A DNA stretch of 64,000 nt from PFJX01 sp964393825. Lineage in GTDB: Bacteria > Pseudomonadota > Gammaproteobacteria > Burkholderiales > Thiobacillaceae. Shown here piece after piece: positions 26,525 through 35,783 of the stretch. The position numbers were made by a program, and so were the translations under genes. The stretch is from NCBI GenBank assembly GCA_964393825.1, contig CAYMUY010000001.1:1-64000 (forward strand), written 5' to 3'. Within the stretch, counting starts at the first letter, position 1. Every line of letters starts with the position of its first letter. The notes under the pieces were generated by a model. The model was not told the DNA's origin. It worked only from the letters and a program-made list of their open reading frames with translations, and did no database searches.

Positions 26525-27186
26525 GCCGCCACCAGCCTGCCCGCTTCCAGGCGCAGTTGGCGTTGGCACAGCGCCGCGAGGGCGGGGTCGTGGGTGACGA
26601 CGACGAGGCTGGCGCCCTGGGCGCGATTGAGTTCGAACAGCAGGTCGATGATCTGGGCGCCGGTGTGGACGTCGAGGTTGCCGGTCGGTTCGTCGGCCAG
26701 CAGGACGCGTGGCGCCACGGCAAAGGCGCGGGCCAGCGCGACGCGCTGCTGTTCGCCACCGGAGAGCTGGGCCGGGCGGTGGCGCACACGTCCGCCCAGC
26801 CCCACGCGTTCCAGATGCGCCCGCGCGATGCCTTCGGCGTCCGCGCGTCCCGCCAGTTCCAGCGGCAGCATGACGTTCTCCAGGGCGGAGAGCCCGGGCA
26901 ACAACTGGAACGACTGGAACACGAAGCCCATGCCGCGCCCGCGCAAGGCTGCGCGGCCATCCTCGTCAAGGTCGAACAGGTTCTCGCCGTCGAGCAGGAC
27001 CCGGCCGTGGCTGGGAACATCCAGGCCGGCGAGCAATCCCAGCAGGGTGGATTTGCCGGAGCCGGAACTGCCGACGATGGCTACACTCTCGCCAGGGTTC
27101 ACGCTGAAGGACACATCGGCGAGGATGTGCAGGGCTTCGTCGCCCACTTGTACCGATTTCCCGAGGTTTTCGATGTCTATACGCAT
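26521..27186 (-). CDS. ybbA: ABC transporter ATPase (YbbA-like)
   Basis: 221 residues, LolD/MacB-type ATPase. Walker A GSSGSGKST is near residue 44, Q-loop FVFQSFQLLPGLSA near 90, signature LSGGEQQRVALARA near 143, and Walker B VLLADEPTGNLD near 165 with the switch His in VVVTHDPAL. The start chosen (MRIDIENLGKSV) puts the ATG antisense to, and 2 bp overlapping, the tesA start. Its stop overlaps the permease start, so the pair is an operon. Confidence 0.9.
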   Translation of the reverse strand: MRIDIENLGKSVQVGDEALHILADVSFSVNPGESVAIVGSSGSGKSTLLGLLAGLDVPSHGRVLLDGENLFDLDEDGRAALRGRGMGFVFQSFQLLPGLSALENVMLPLELAGRADAEGIARAHLERVGLGGRVRHRPAQLSGGEQQRVALARAFAVAPRVLLADEPTGNLDVHTGAQIIDLLFELNRAQGASLVVVTHDPALAALCQRQLRLEAGRLVAA

Positions 27187-27787
27187 GAAGGTCTTCTTTA
27201 TCCTGTGGCTGCTGAGTGGGCCGTTACTGGCAAATTCCGCGGCCGCGCCCACCGTTCTGGTTTTCGGTGACAGTTTATCCGCCGCCTATGGCATTCCCCG
27301 CGAATCCGGCTGGGTCAGCCTGCTGGAGCGGCGGCTGCCCGGCCACAAGCTGGTCAACGCCAGTGTCTCCGGTGAAACCACGGCCGGCGGCCTGACCCGC
27401 TTGCCGCCGGTGCTGGCGGCGCATCGCCCGGGGATTGTCATTCTCGAACTCGGTGCCAACGATGGCCTGCGAGGCCTGTCCTTGCAGCAGACCGCGCGCA
27501 ACCTGGAAGCCATGATCGATCTGGTGAAGAAGCAGGGCGGCGAGGTGCTGCTGGTCGGCATGCGTCTGCCGCCGAACTATGGCCCGGCCTACACGCGCAA
27601 GTTCCAGGAGCTGTTCGAACAGGTGGCGAAGTCACGCAAGGTGCGGCTGTTGCCTTTCCTGCTGGCCGGCATGGCAGAACGGCGCGATCTCTACCTGCCT
27701 GACGGCCTGCATCCCGACGCCAGGGCGCAGCCGCTGTTGATGGACAATGTCTGGCGTGAGCTGAAACCCATGCTCAAGGAGAAATGA
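27185..27787 (+). CDS. tesA: Multifunctional acyl-CoA thioesterase I / lysophospholipase
   Basis: 200 residues, periplasmic SGNH hydrolase. The signal peptide is MKVFFILWLLSGPLLANSA. Block I is VLVFGDSLSAAYG (nucleophile Ser near 30), block II NASVSGETTAGG, block III LELGANDGLRG, and block V LPDGLHPDARAQ with the Asp and His. An alternative ATG at 27173 adds four residues. The start codon overlaps the divergent ybbA start codon by two bases, so each gene's leader lies inside the other. SlyX follows with an ATGA-type overlap. Confidence 0.9.
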   Translation: MKVFFILWLLSGPLLANSAAAPTVLVFGDSLSAAYGIPRESGWVSLLERRLPGHKLVNASVSGETTAGGLTRLPPVLAAHRPGIVILELGANDGLRGLSLQQTARNLEAMIDLVKKQGGEVLLVGMRLPPNYGPAYTRKFQELFEQVAKSRKVRLLPFLLAGMAERRDLYLPDGLHPDARAQPLLMDNVWRELKPMLKEK

Positions 27788-27987
27788 TGGAAGCGCGCCT
27801 GATCGAGATCGAAATCAAGCTGACCTACGCGGAAGACGCGCTGGAAGCGCTGAACCAGACCGTATACCGCCAGCAGGAACAGATCGACCAGTTGCAGCAG
27901 TTGGTGATCCGCCTGGCCAACCAGGTCCAGGACATGGCGCCGGCGGAAGGACGCACGGCGGTCGACGAGCGGCCGCCGCATTACTGA
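27784..27987 (+). CDS. slyX: SlyX-like coiled-coil protein
   Basis: 67 residues. An amphipathic coiled coil with IEIEIKLTYAEDALEALN and a Gln-rich heptad stretch (YRQQEQIDQLQQLVIRLANQ) matches SlyX, a small protein of unknown function. The ATG overlaps the tesA stop (ATGATGG), so it is probably translated by coupling. Ends PPHY, as is common in the family. Confidence 0.85.
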   Translation: MMEARLIEIEIKLTYAEDALEALNQTVYRQQEQIDQLQQLVIRLANQVQDMAPAEGRTAVDERPPHY

Positions 27988-28032
27988 GGCGGGGCGGGTG
28001 CCGGGGTAAGCGCGGCGAACCCCGGCAACACC

Positions 28033-29313
28033 TCATTGCAACACCTGCACCACGACGCGTCGATTGCTCTTGCCGGCCTGGGCGCTGGCTTCGAGGGCGC
28101 CGTAGGACATGACCGACATGCGCAGCAGGGGGATGCCGCCCTTATCCTTGAGGTAGTTCTTCACCACTTCGGCGCGTGCCTTGCCGAGTGCGTAGTTGTA
28201 GTCGTCGGCGCCGAACCCCTCGGTATGGCCTTGGATCTGCAGGTGGTAGTTGGTGCCGAGTGTTTTCAGGCGCAGCGCCAGCGCATCCAGTTTGGCCTTG
28301 TCCTGTTCGCCGAGATCGGGGGAATTGATCGGGAACAGGGTGCGGTCTTCGGTGAGGGTGATGGCTTCAACCACCTTGCCGAAGATCTTGCGCTGGCCGA
28401 GGCCGGTGGCGTCGTACGCCTCCTGTGCCATGCGCGCGATGTCGTCCAGCCGCTGGTTGAGGGCGGCGAAGCGGGCATCGAGGTCGCTGAGGCGGGTGCC
28501 GGTCGCGGCCACTGTTTCACGCAGGGCGGGGAGCGCGGCCTGGGCCGCGTCAGCCTGTTCCAGTGCCGAGCGGGCCTGAACCGCGAGTGCATCGAGGCGT
28601 TGCCGGTCAGCGTCGGCCTTGGCGGTCACGCTGGACTGCAGGGCGCTATGGCCGGCGCTGACCTCGTCGAGCCGCGTCGCCAGGGCCGCGAGACGCTGGC
28701 TGTTGCCGGCGCCGGTTTCGTTCGCTCCCGTCAGCGCGGCCTCCATCGCCTCGGTGTGCGTCTGTCCTTCCAGCAGCCGCGCGGCCAGTTCTTGCAGTTG
28801 CTCTTCGGCGGCATCCAGTCGCTCTTCCAGGTCCGCGGTCTCGGCTTGCAGGGCCAGGGTCTGTTCCGTGTTCGCATGATCGATCCCGGCGGCCAGGCGG
28901 TCGATGACCTGTCCCGTCTCACGCGCCTGATCGCGCAGGGTGGCCAGCGCGCCCTGGAGTTCGGCCACTTGCCTGGCGGTGGAACGGTTTTCCGTGGTCG
29001 CGCCCTGTTGCTGTTTTTCGAGTTGCGCCAGCTGCTCGGCCAGGGCCTGGCGCGCGGTGCCCTCGGCGCGGGTCTGTTCGCCCGTCGATTCGCGCAGGCG
29101 GCGCAGGTCGCTGGAGAGGCTGTCGACTTTCTTGCCGAGCTGGTCGATCAGCACCAGGGTGGTGTTGGCGTCGGTGTGGAGCCGGGTTTCGAGACTGCTC
29201 AGCCGTTGATCGGATGCCGCGAGCGGGTCGGGCCCGGTTTGCTGGCTGGCGCAGCCGGACAGGGTCAGCAGGGAGGCGGAAAGGGCGAGCGTGAGCAGGC
29301 GTGGGGTCATCAT
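28033..29313 (-). CDS. OmpA-family lipoprotein with long coiled coil
   Basis: 426 residues. The signal LLTLALSASLLTLSGC ends in lipobox Cys near 21. A long Gln/Ala/Leu-rich coiled coil follows (about 35-290). The OmpA C-terminal peptidoglycan-binding domain (about 305-426) has LHLQIQGHTEGFGADDYN-like sequence (YHLQIQGHTEGFGADDYN), LGKARAEVVKNYL and GKSNRRVVVQVLQ. It should be anchored in the outer membrane and reach the peptidoglycan through the coiled coil. The start may be either of two adjacent ATGs. Confidence 0.85.
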   Translation of the reverse strand: MMTPRLLTLALSASLLTLSGCASQQTGPDPLAASDQRLSSLETRLHTDANTTLVLIDQLGKKVDSLSSDLRRLRESTGEQTRAEGTARQALAEQLAQLEKQQQGATTENRSTARQVAELQGALATLRDQARETGQVIDRLAAGIDHANTEQTLALQAETADLEERLDAAEEQLQELAARLLEGQTHTEAMEAALTGANETGAGNSQRLAALATRLDEVSAGHSALQSSVTAKADADRQRLDALAVQARSALEQADAAQAALPALRETVAATGTRLSDLDARFAALNQRLDDIARMAQEAYDATGLGQRKIFGKVVEAITLTEDRTLFPINSPDLGEQDKAKLDALALRLKTLGTNYHLQIQGHTEGFGADDYNYALGKARAEVVKNYLKDKGGIPLLRMSVMSYGALEASAQAGKSNRRVVVQVLQ

Positions 29314-29613
29314 GGGCTCCTGGGTGGGGTGATCGTGAGGCAGGGTGTGGATGCTGGCAGGCGGACCGGGATTATTCCTTGATCTTGGCCGGTTTCGGTG
29401 AATCCTTCGTCGCCGGTTCGGTGAGGAGGGCGCGCAGCAAGGGCCAGCAGCGGTTGCCAGCGCGTCAGCCGTTCACCGCCCAGGCCAGGAGATGCGCGCG
29501 CAGGGCCGCCCCACCTTTGACGGCCGGGGAATGGCGCTCAGGCTGGCGAAGTTCGCCCAGACCCGGCCAGGCTCCAGGGAGGTGAAGGGTGGCGCGGTCA
29601 CGACGGCGCGGCG
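29314..29613. other. Intergenic region, possibly decayed coding sequence
   Basis: About 300 nt. On the minus strand a short frame ends in residues TKDSPKPAKIKE, which reads like a genuine C-terminus, but it is interrupted upstream by stops. No RNA gene or repeat seen. It may be a remnant gene or simply a spacer. Confidence 0.35.
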
Positions 29614-31557
29614 TCAGTAGATCAGGTTCAGCATCAGCATCATCACCGTCAGGAATAGCAGGGTCATGACGCCGCCGGCGCGGATGAAGTCACTCACCTT
29701 GTAGCCGCCCGGACCCATCACCAGGGCATTGACCTGATGGGTGGGCAGGATGAAGGAGTTGGAGGTGGCGAGCGCGACGGTGAGGGCAAACACCGCCGGG
29801 TTGGCGCCGGCGCCGATGGCGATGTTCACCGCCAGCGGCACCAGCAGCACGGTGGCGCCGACGTTGGACATCACCAGGGTGAACAGGGTGGCGAGCACGG
29901 CGATGGCCAGTTGCAGCACCCAGGTGGGCAGGCCGCCGAGGTGATTGAGGGTCTGTTGCGCGATCCAGGCGGCGGTGCCGCTGGTCTCCACCGCCAGGCC
30001 CAGGGGGATCAGGCTGGCCAGCAGGAATACGGACTTCCAGCTCACCGCCTGGTAGGCCTCCTCGATGCGCAGCACCCCGGTCAGGATCATGCCGATGGCG
30101 CCGGTCATGAGCGCCAGGGACAGGCGCACATCGGTGAACAGCAGCATGAACAGCGCGATGCCGAAGAACAGCAGGGCGGGCGCCACCTTGTTCGGGCGGT
30201 TTTCCTCGTGCGGGTATTCGGTGGTGACGACCACGAAATCCTTGTCGTTCTGCAGACGGTGCAGTGCTTCCCAGGTGGTGTGCGCCACCAGGGTGTCCCC
30301 GGCCTGCAGGGGCAGGTTGCGGATGCCGTCGCCTTCGCGCAGGGTCTCGCCGCCACGATGCAGGGCCACCATGGCAATGCCGTAGGTCTTGCGCATCCAG
30401 ACGTCGCGCGCGCTCTTGCCGATCAGGCCCGACCCCGGCGGGATGACGATTTCGGCGATGCCGGACTTGGTTGCGGCGAGGGATTCCGCGAAGGTTTTCA
30501 GATCGCCTCGCAACTGCAAGCGGTTCTCCTTGACCAGGGCGGCCAGTCGTTCCGGCGCCGCCAGGATGCCGAGCACGGTGTTGGCCTCGATGCCGATGTC
30601 GCGCGCCAGGCTGCCGGGGCCGATGCGCAGGTCCTCGCTGCCGCGCAGGGCGGCGATGATGCGCACGCGTCCCGTGGTTTCCACATCGTCCAGCATCTTG
30701 CCGATCAGTGGACTGTTGGCGGGCACCACCACTTCGAACAGCCCGTAGTCGAGGCCGTAGAGGTCCTGAAAGTATTGCATGGTGTTGGTGGTCTTGGTCG
30801 TGGCCGGCTTGCCGCCGGGCAGCACATAACGTCCGGCCAGGACGAAATAGGCGATGCCGCTGGCCAGCAGGGCGACGCCGATGGGGGTGACCGAGAACAG
30901 GGACCAGGTGGCCATCACCTGTTCCGGTGGCAGCGCCTGGTTGGAGGTCAGGATCAGGTCGTTGAGCAGAATCAGCGGGCTGGAGCCGATCATGGTGACG
31001 GTGCCGCCGAGGATGGCGCAGAAGCCCATCGGCATCAGCAGGCGCGACATCGGCAGCCCGGTGCGCGCGGAAATGCGGCCGACCACCGGCAGGAACAGCG
31101 CGGCGGCGCCGACGTTCTGCATGAAACTGGAGATGAAGCCGACCGTGCCGGAGATGGCCGGAATGACCCGCGCCTCGGTCTGCCCGGCCAGGCGCAGGAT
31201 GGTGCTTGCCACCTTGCTCATCAGGCCGGTCTTGTCGAGGCCGGCGCCGATGATCATCACCGCGATGATGGACATCACCGCGTTGCTGGAAAAACCACGG
31301 AACAGGTCGCTGGTCGGTACCAGCGGTTGTGCCAGGCCCAGCGGCACGCTGAAGGAACTGACCAGGCCCAGGATGACCATCACCGTGACCGCCGCGACAT
31401 CGACGCCCACCACCTCGAAGGCGAACAGGAACACCGTCAGCAGCAGGATGGAAAGCACCACGGCGATCTCGATGCTGGGCACGGCGGTGGCGGCGTAGGC
31501 CGCGAGGAGGATGAAAGCGAGGGCGGCGACGAGCGTCTTGATGGGGATAGCGGGCAT
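29614..31557 (-). CDS. SLC13-family anion transporter with two TrkA-C domains
   Basis: 647 residues. N- and C-terminal transmembrane blocks of the SLC13/DASS type flank two RCK_C (TrkA-C) domains at about 265-325 (FEVVVPANSPLIGKMLDD) and 370-440 (EIVIPPGSGLIGKSARDV). The membrane blocks carry SSFMQNVGAAALFLPVV and MSNVGATVLLVPLA, the paired SNT-like anion-binding hairpins. Family members transport sulfate, phosphate or dicarboxylates. The regulatory domains suggest ligand gating. It follows the tam operon on the same strand but after a 123-nt gap. Confidence 0.88.
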   Translation of the reverse strand: MPAIPIKTLVAALAFILLAAYAATAVPSIEIAVVLSILLLTVFLFAFEVVGVDVAAVTVMVILGLVSSFSVPLGLAQPLVPTSDLFRGFSSNAVMSIIAVMIIGAGLDKTGLMSKVASTILRLAGQTEARVIPAISGTVGFISSFMQNVGAAALFLPVVGRISARTGLPMSRLLMPMGFCAILGGTVTMIGSSPLILLNDLILTSNQALPPEQVMATWSLFSVTPIGVALLASGIAYFVLAGRYVLPGGKPATTKTTNTMQYFQDLYGLDYGLFEVVVPANSPLIGKMLDDVETTGRVRIIAALRGSEDLRIGPGSLARDIGIEANTVLGILAAPERLAALVKENRLQLRGDLKTFAESLAATKSGIAEIVIPPGSGLIGKSARDVWMRKTYGIAMVALHRGGETLREGDGIRNLPLQAGDTLVAHTTWEALHRLQNDKDFVVVTTEYPHEENRPNKVAPALLFFGIALFMLLFTDVRLSLALMTGAIGMILTGVLRIEEAYQAVSWKSVFLLASLIPLGLAVETSGTAAWIAQQTLNHLGGLPTWVLQLAIAVLATLFTLVMSNVGATVLLVPLAVNIAIGAGANPAVFALTVALATSNSFILPTHQVNALVMGPGGYKVSDFIRAGGVMTLLFLTVMMLMLNLIY

Positions 31558-31680
31558 GCGTAGTGTCCTGTCCTGCGGGGCGGCGTGAAGGTCGAAACGC
31601 GGCCGCGCGTTGAAATGTTCACGGGTCTGGGAAGCCCAGCGCGATGCGGGATTATATCGTCTCGGGAAAAACAGCCTGCT

Positions 31681-32052
31681 TCAGCCGCTATGCCCGAGGT
31701 ATTTCAGATGGCTGCCGCAGCCTTGCCGACAATCGGAAGCACCGAAGCCCGGCACCACGATTTCTCCGGGTGTCGCCTGGTTCAGCGCGCATTCCTCCGC
31801 CGGAGAGCGCAGCACCGTGGACACGCTGACGCCAGGCGCCAGCAGCAGGTAGTCGATATGCCAGCGCAAGGCCTTCTCGCGACGGAGATGGCGGGCGATG
31901 CGCGCCTCGAAATGGCGCTTCGCGGAGCCGGTATAGCGATAGTCCCCGGCCGGAAACAGGAACCGACCGAGGCGGCCGATCTCGATCAGCTGGGGGGCCG
32001 CGACGTGGATGTGGAGCTGGTAGGTACGCGGCGGGGCGGCGGGCAGGGCCAT
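31681..32052 (-). CDS. DUF123 (GIY-YIG-like) protein
   Basis: 123 residues. It has the DUF123 pattern: GDYRYTGSAKRHFEARIARH near residue 36, KALRWHIDYLL near 60, and the Cys-containing end GASDCRQGCGSHLKYLGH. The family is distantly related to GIY-YIG nucleases. Here the Y-TG-S core is present, but activity is untested. The ATG overlaps the stop of tamB (ATGA), so it is co-translated with a membrane assembly gene, an unusual pairing. Confidence 0.8.
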   Translation of the reverse strand: MALPAAPPRTYQLHIHVAAPQLIEIGRLGRFLFPAGDYRYTGSAKRHFEARIARHLRREKALRWHIDYLLLAPGVSVSTVLRSPAEECALNQATPGEIVVPGFGASDCRQGCGSHLKYLGHSG

Positions 32053-35000
32053 CAGTCGAAGGAGAAGGTGTAGAACAGGTCCAGGGCGGAGTTGGTGCCG
32101 GCCTGGGCGCGCAGGGACACGCGCCGGGTCAGGGTGTAGTTGATCTTCACCAGCGCCTCGCTGCCGGCCAGGCCCTGCTCGTAGCTGAGGTAGGCTCGGG
32201 AGGAGAGACGTTTGCCGAGGGTGAGAACGGTGCTCTCCAGGCTGCCGGCGCCTTTCAGGCTGACTTCCTCGAGACCGGCGGCATGGGCGATGCGCTGTTG
32301 CAGGGTGACCGATTCGCCGGCGCCGAGGAGGGCGCCGGCGGCCAGTTGCATGAGGTCGAACTCCTGGCCGCCGGCCTCGTTGATGCCGTGGCCGAGCACC
32401 AGCCAGGAGAGTTTTTCGCTGTCCGGCAGCGAAGGCGTGGAGATCAGCCGCACCACCGGCGCCTGGGCGGTGCCGGTGATGCTGACGCCGGCTTCCACGG
32501 CCAGGCCCCGGCGCATCGCCGCGATATTGAGCCCCGGGTTGTCCAGCGGCCCCTGGAAGTTGAGGATGCCGCGCTCGATGTCCAGGCGCTGGCCATAGGC
32601 GGCATAGGCGCCCTTGACCACCCGGATGCTGCCGAGTGCCCGCGGCGGCGAGCCTTGCCGGCCGACCAGCCTGAGGTTGCCGCCCAGTTGCGCGTCGAGG
32701 CCGCGGGCGCGCAGGAAGAAGCGATCCCCCAGGTCGAGATCGAGATTCATCGCAACATCCCAGGGCAGCCCCTGGGACCGGGCCGGCGCCTCGCGACCGA
32801 GCACCACCACGTCCTCACTGAGGCTGGGGGCATCGTCGGCGGCCAGTTCGAACTGGCCGCGATCGGCCTTGAGCCGGGCATCCAGGCGCAGCTTGTTCGC
32901 TTCGAGCGCGACATTGCCGTTGCCGCTCAGGATCAGCAGGCGGTCCGGGCGCGAGATTACCTTGAGCTTGTCTGCGCGCAGTTCGAGCCGCAGGTCCGGC
33001 CGATTGTCGCGCAGGGCGAGGCGGCCCTGGCCGCTTAGGCTGCCGTCGCCGGCGCGCAGGCTGAGTTGCTTCAGGTCGAGGGTGTCCTGGCGCAATTCGG
33101 CCTGGAAGCGCCCGTCACGGAAATCCATGCCCAGATCCGGTAGCACCAGGGTGAAGCCTTCGCCGCCGAGCGTGCCGGTGACACGCGGCGCCGCCAGGTT
33201 GCCGCTGGCCTCCAGTTTCGCGGCGAGGTGGCCGTCCAGCTTGCTGATGCCGCGCCGGTCGAGCAACGGCGCCGCCCAGGCCAGGGTTTGCAGATCGAGA
33301 TCGGCGCTCGCCTGGAGGGGGGCGTCGCCGGCGACGCCCCAGGCGCCATCACGCCGCGACAGCCGGGTTTCGGCGCTGGCGCGGAGGTGGCCGAGGGTGC
33401 TGCCGTGGGCTTCGAGGCTGGCGCGCAGCTGCCTGTCCGCGACCGCGGCCCGCAGTCGCAGTTGCTTCAGTCCGAGCGCGGTCTTCGCCAGGGTCAGGTC
33501 GCCCTGCTCGCGCGTGAGGTCGAACTCGCCGTTGACGGTTTCGCCGGCGGCAAGGCGTCCCTCGCCGCCGAAAACCAGGTTGCCGCCCACTTCTTCCGGC
33601 CACTTGACCCAGGGCTTCAGGGCGTTGGCGGCGAGGCCGCTGAAGACGCCATTAGCGCTCCATTCACCCGCCAGGTAGCTCGCCTCGCGCAACTTGAAAC
33701 GGGCGCCGAGGGCGGTGAATTCGGCCGCTTCCAGCCGCAGCAGGTCCTCGGCGATGCGCAGGCGGGCGGGGGCCAGCAGGGTGAGCGGGACGCGGCCGCG
33801 GTTGACCAGGCGCTCGACGCGGCCGGACCAGTCCGGTTTTCCGGCGCTGTCGCGCAGGCTGCCGGTGAGGTCGGCTTCGAGATCGACAACGGGGTTGACC
33901 ACGGTCAGGCGCAAGGTATGCCGGGCGCGCGTTCCCTCGGCGGCGATGCGGGCTCGCGCCAGTTCAAAGCCAGGCGTGCGCAGGCGCGCGAGGTCGGCGT
34001 CGAGGGCGACCGTGCCCTCCAGTCCCTGCTCGACGCGGGCCTTGGCCCGCAGGCTGCCGAGCCGGTAATGCTCACCCCAGCCCAGGTTCTCGGCGACGAG
34101 ATCGAGTTGTCCGGACGGCGCCGCAAGGCTGCCGGAGAGGCTGCCGCTGGCTTCGATACTGCCGGACAGGGCGGCATGCACGACCGCCAGTTGCCGCGCC
34201 TTCAGTTGCAGCGACACGCGGTCGCCTGGTCCGCCGAAGGCGCCACTCAGCGCGAGCTGGTTGTCGCCCAGGCGCAAGGTGGCGTCGCTGTCCCAGAGGC
34301 GCTTTTCCGCCACGCGCACGCGTCCCTGGCCGGAGAGCGGCAGCTGGCGGAAGTGACTGTCGGCGATGGCGAAGATGAGCCTTGCTGCGGCCGCCGGTGC
34401 CAGCTGGCCGGCGGCGTTGAAGGAGGCATTGATGCGGGCCTTGGGATAGGCGCCGTAGGCGGCGGGGTCGAAGCCTTCGAGGGCGCCGGCCACATCGAAG
34501 GGGTGGCCGGCGCCCAGGCTCAGTGTGCCGAACAGGCCGAGGCTGCCGCCACCCGAACTGAGCCGGACTTCCTCGATGCGCAGGACGCCTGCGTGCAGTT
34601 CGCCATCCAGGCGCAGGCGATAGCGTTGGTAGCCGAGGTCGGCCCGCAGCCGTTGCCGTTCCGGGTCGCCTCTTAGCTGGATGTCGCCGGCCAGGGGCAG
34701 GGAATGCAGGCGGCCATGGAGACCGCGCGGGTCGAAGCGGTCGGTGTGCAGGTCGAGCCGGGCGCCGCTGGGTTTGACGCTACCGGCACCGGTGAAGCGG
34801 CCGGCGCGATCGAGATCCAGTGCGAGGTCGCGCAGATCGACGCCGTCGAGGTTGCCTTCGACGCGCGCGGTCAATGCCTTGAGGGGCAGTCGGTTTGTGT
34901 CCCATGTGCCGGGGAGGGCATTGCGCAGCGTCAGGTCGCCGCTGAAGACGCCATCTGCCTGCCCGCGCAAGGCTGCCTGGAGGCTGAGGTTGGCGCGCGG

Positions 35001-35783
35001 CAGGGTCTTGTCCCAGGCGGCGGGATCGATGCGGGCGGCTTCGATCCGGGCGGTTTGCAGGGGGCGGGCGGCGAAAGGGGTGAGCAGCAGGTCGGCCTCG
35101 CCCTGCCCGCCGGCGAGGGCGGCGCGAACGGTGAGCTGGATGCGCTCGAGCTGACCGCTCGCGCGGGCGGTCAGGTCACCGCTGGCATGCTGGAAGCGGC
35201 CCTCGCCGGCGAGGCTATAGGGGGCGGATTCGGCCAGGTCGGCCTGGCCCTGGACGCGGCCCCAGGGGCTGGTCAGCGTGCGCAGGGCAAGCCGGTAGGT
35301 GTCCTTCGGTTTGTCGAGGCCGAATTCGATGTCGTCGAGCCGCCATTCCCGGGCGGCGGTCTGGATGACCACACGCCCGATCCTGGCGCTGGGCAGGCTG
35401 AGACTGAGGGGCAGGCGCAGACTGTCCGGCAGGGTTGGCGGTTCGGTGCTGGGCTTGAGTTCGCTCACGCGCAGTTCCCGCAGGTCGAACTGGCCGATGT
35501 TCAGGTGGTGCCGCCAGAGCTCGCGCGGTGACCAGTCCAGGCGCAGGTCGGTGAGCTCGAACCGTTTTTCCTCGTTTTCCAGGTGCAGGCGCTCGATGCG
35601 CAGCGGGCCATAGAGCGTGCCGTGGATGCCGGCCGCGACCAGTTTGCCGCCGCTCAGGCTGGCGGCCTGCCGCGCGAGGAAGCGCAGCGCCGTTTCGCTG
35701 CCCGCCAGCCAGACCGTGGCGGCGGCCAGAATCGGCAGGAGGGCGAGTAGCCCGAGCCAGACACGGACACGGGGAAGACGCAT
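32052..35783 (-). CDS. tamB: Translocation and assembly module inner-membrane protein TamB
   Basis: 1243 residues. A single N-terminal membrane anchor (VWLGLLALLPILAAATVWLAG) is followed by a very long repetitive beta-rich periplasmic region and the conserved C-terminal DUF490/TamB domain, with FLRARGLDAQLGGNLRLVG near 1020 and LSWLVLGHGINEAGG near 1135, ending FYTFSFD. TamB spans the periplasm and, with TamA, supports outer-membrane protein or lipid transport. Its ATG overlaps the tamA stop and its stop overlaps the DUF123 start. Confidence 0.92.
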   Translation of the reverse strand: MRLPRVRVWLGLLALLPILAAATVWLAGSETALRFLARQAASLSGGKLVAAGIHGTLYGPLRIERLHLENEEKRFELTDLRLDWSPRELWRHHLNIGQFDLRELRVSELKPSTEPPTLPDSLRLPLSLSLPSARIGRVVIQTAAREWRLDDIEFGLDKPKDTYRLALRTLTSPWGRVQGQADLAESAPYSLAGEGRFQHASGDLTARASGQLERIQLTVRAALAGGQGEADLLLTPFAARPLQTARIEAARIDPAAWDKTLPRANLSLQAALRGQADGVFSGDLTLRNALPGTWDTNRLPLKALTARVEGNLDGVDLRDLALDLDRAGRFTGAGSVKPSGARLDLHTDRFDPRGLHGRLHSLPLAGDIQLRGDPERQRLRADLGYQRYRLRLDGELHAGVLRIEEVRLSSGGGSLGLFGTLSLGAGHPFDVAGALEGFDPAAYGAYPKARINASFNAAGQLAPAAAARLIFAIADSHFRQLPLSGQGRVRVAEKRLWDSDATLRLGDNQLALSGAFGGPGDRVSLQLKARQLAVVHAALSGSIEASGSLSGSLAAPSGQLDLVAENLGWGEHYRLGSLRAKARVEQGLEGTVALDADLARLRTPGFELARARIAAEGTRARHTLRLTVVNPVVDLEADLTGSLRDSAGKPDWSGRVERLVNRGRVPLTLLAPARLRIAEDLLRLEAAEFTALGARFKLREASYLAGEWSANGVFSGLAANALKPWVKWPEEVGGNLVFGGEGRLAAGETVNGEFDLTREQGDLTLAKTALGLKQLRLRAAVADRQLRASLEAHGSTLGHLRASAETRLSRRDGAWGVAGDAPLQASADLDLQTLAWAAPLLDRRGISKLDGHLAAKLEASGNLAAPRVTGTLGGEGFTLVLPDLGMDFRDGRFQAELRQDTLDLKQLSLRAGDGSLSGQGRLALRDNRPDLRLELRADKLKVISRPDRLLILSGNGNVALEANKLRLDARLKADRGQFELAADDAPSLSEDVVVLGREAPARSQGLPWDVAMNLDLDLGDRFFLRARGLDAQLGGNLRLVGRQGSPPRALGSIRVVKGAYAAYGQRLDIERGILNFQGPLDNPGLNIAAMRRGLAVEAGVSITGTAQAPVVRLISTPSLPDSEKLSWLVLGHGINEAGGQEFDLMQLAAGALLGAGESVTLQQRIAHAAGLEEVSLKGAGSLESTVLTLGKRLSSRAYLSYEQGLAGSEALVKINYTLTRRVSLRAQAGTNSALDLFYTFSFD

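Noticed and set aside
24161..27787. Very long plus-strand open frame over the ABC transporter region
   Set aside because: It is rich in Gln, Gly and His with no fold-like pattern, and is antisense to clear permease and ATPase genes. Only its last part, in the tesA frame, is real.
29314..29613. Remnant gene on the minus strand
   Set aside because: The C-terminus-like end is interrupted by stops and too short to name.
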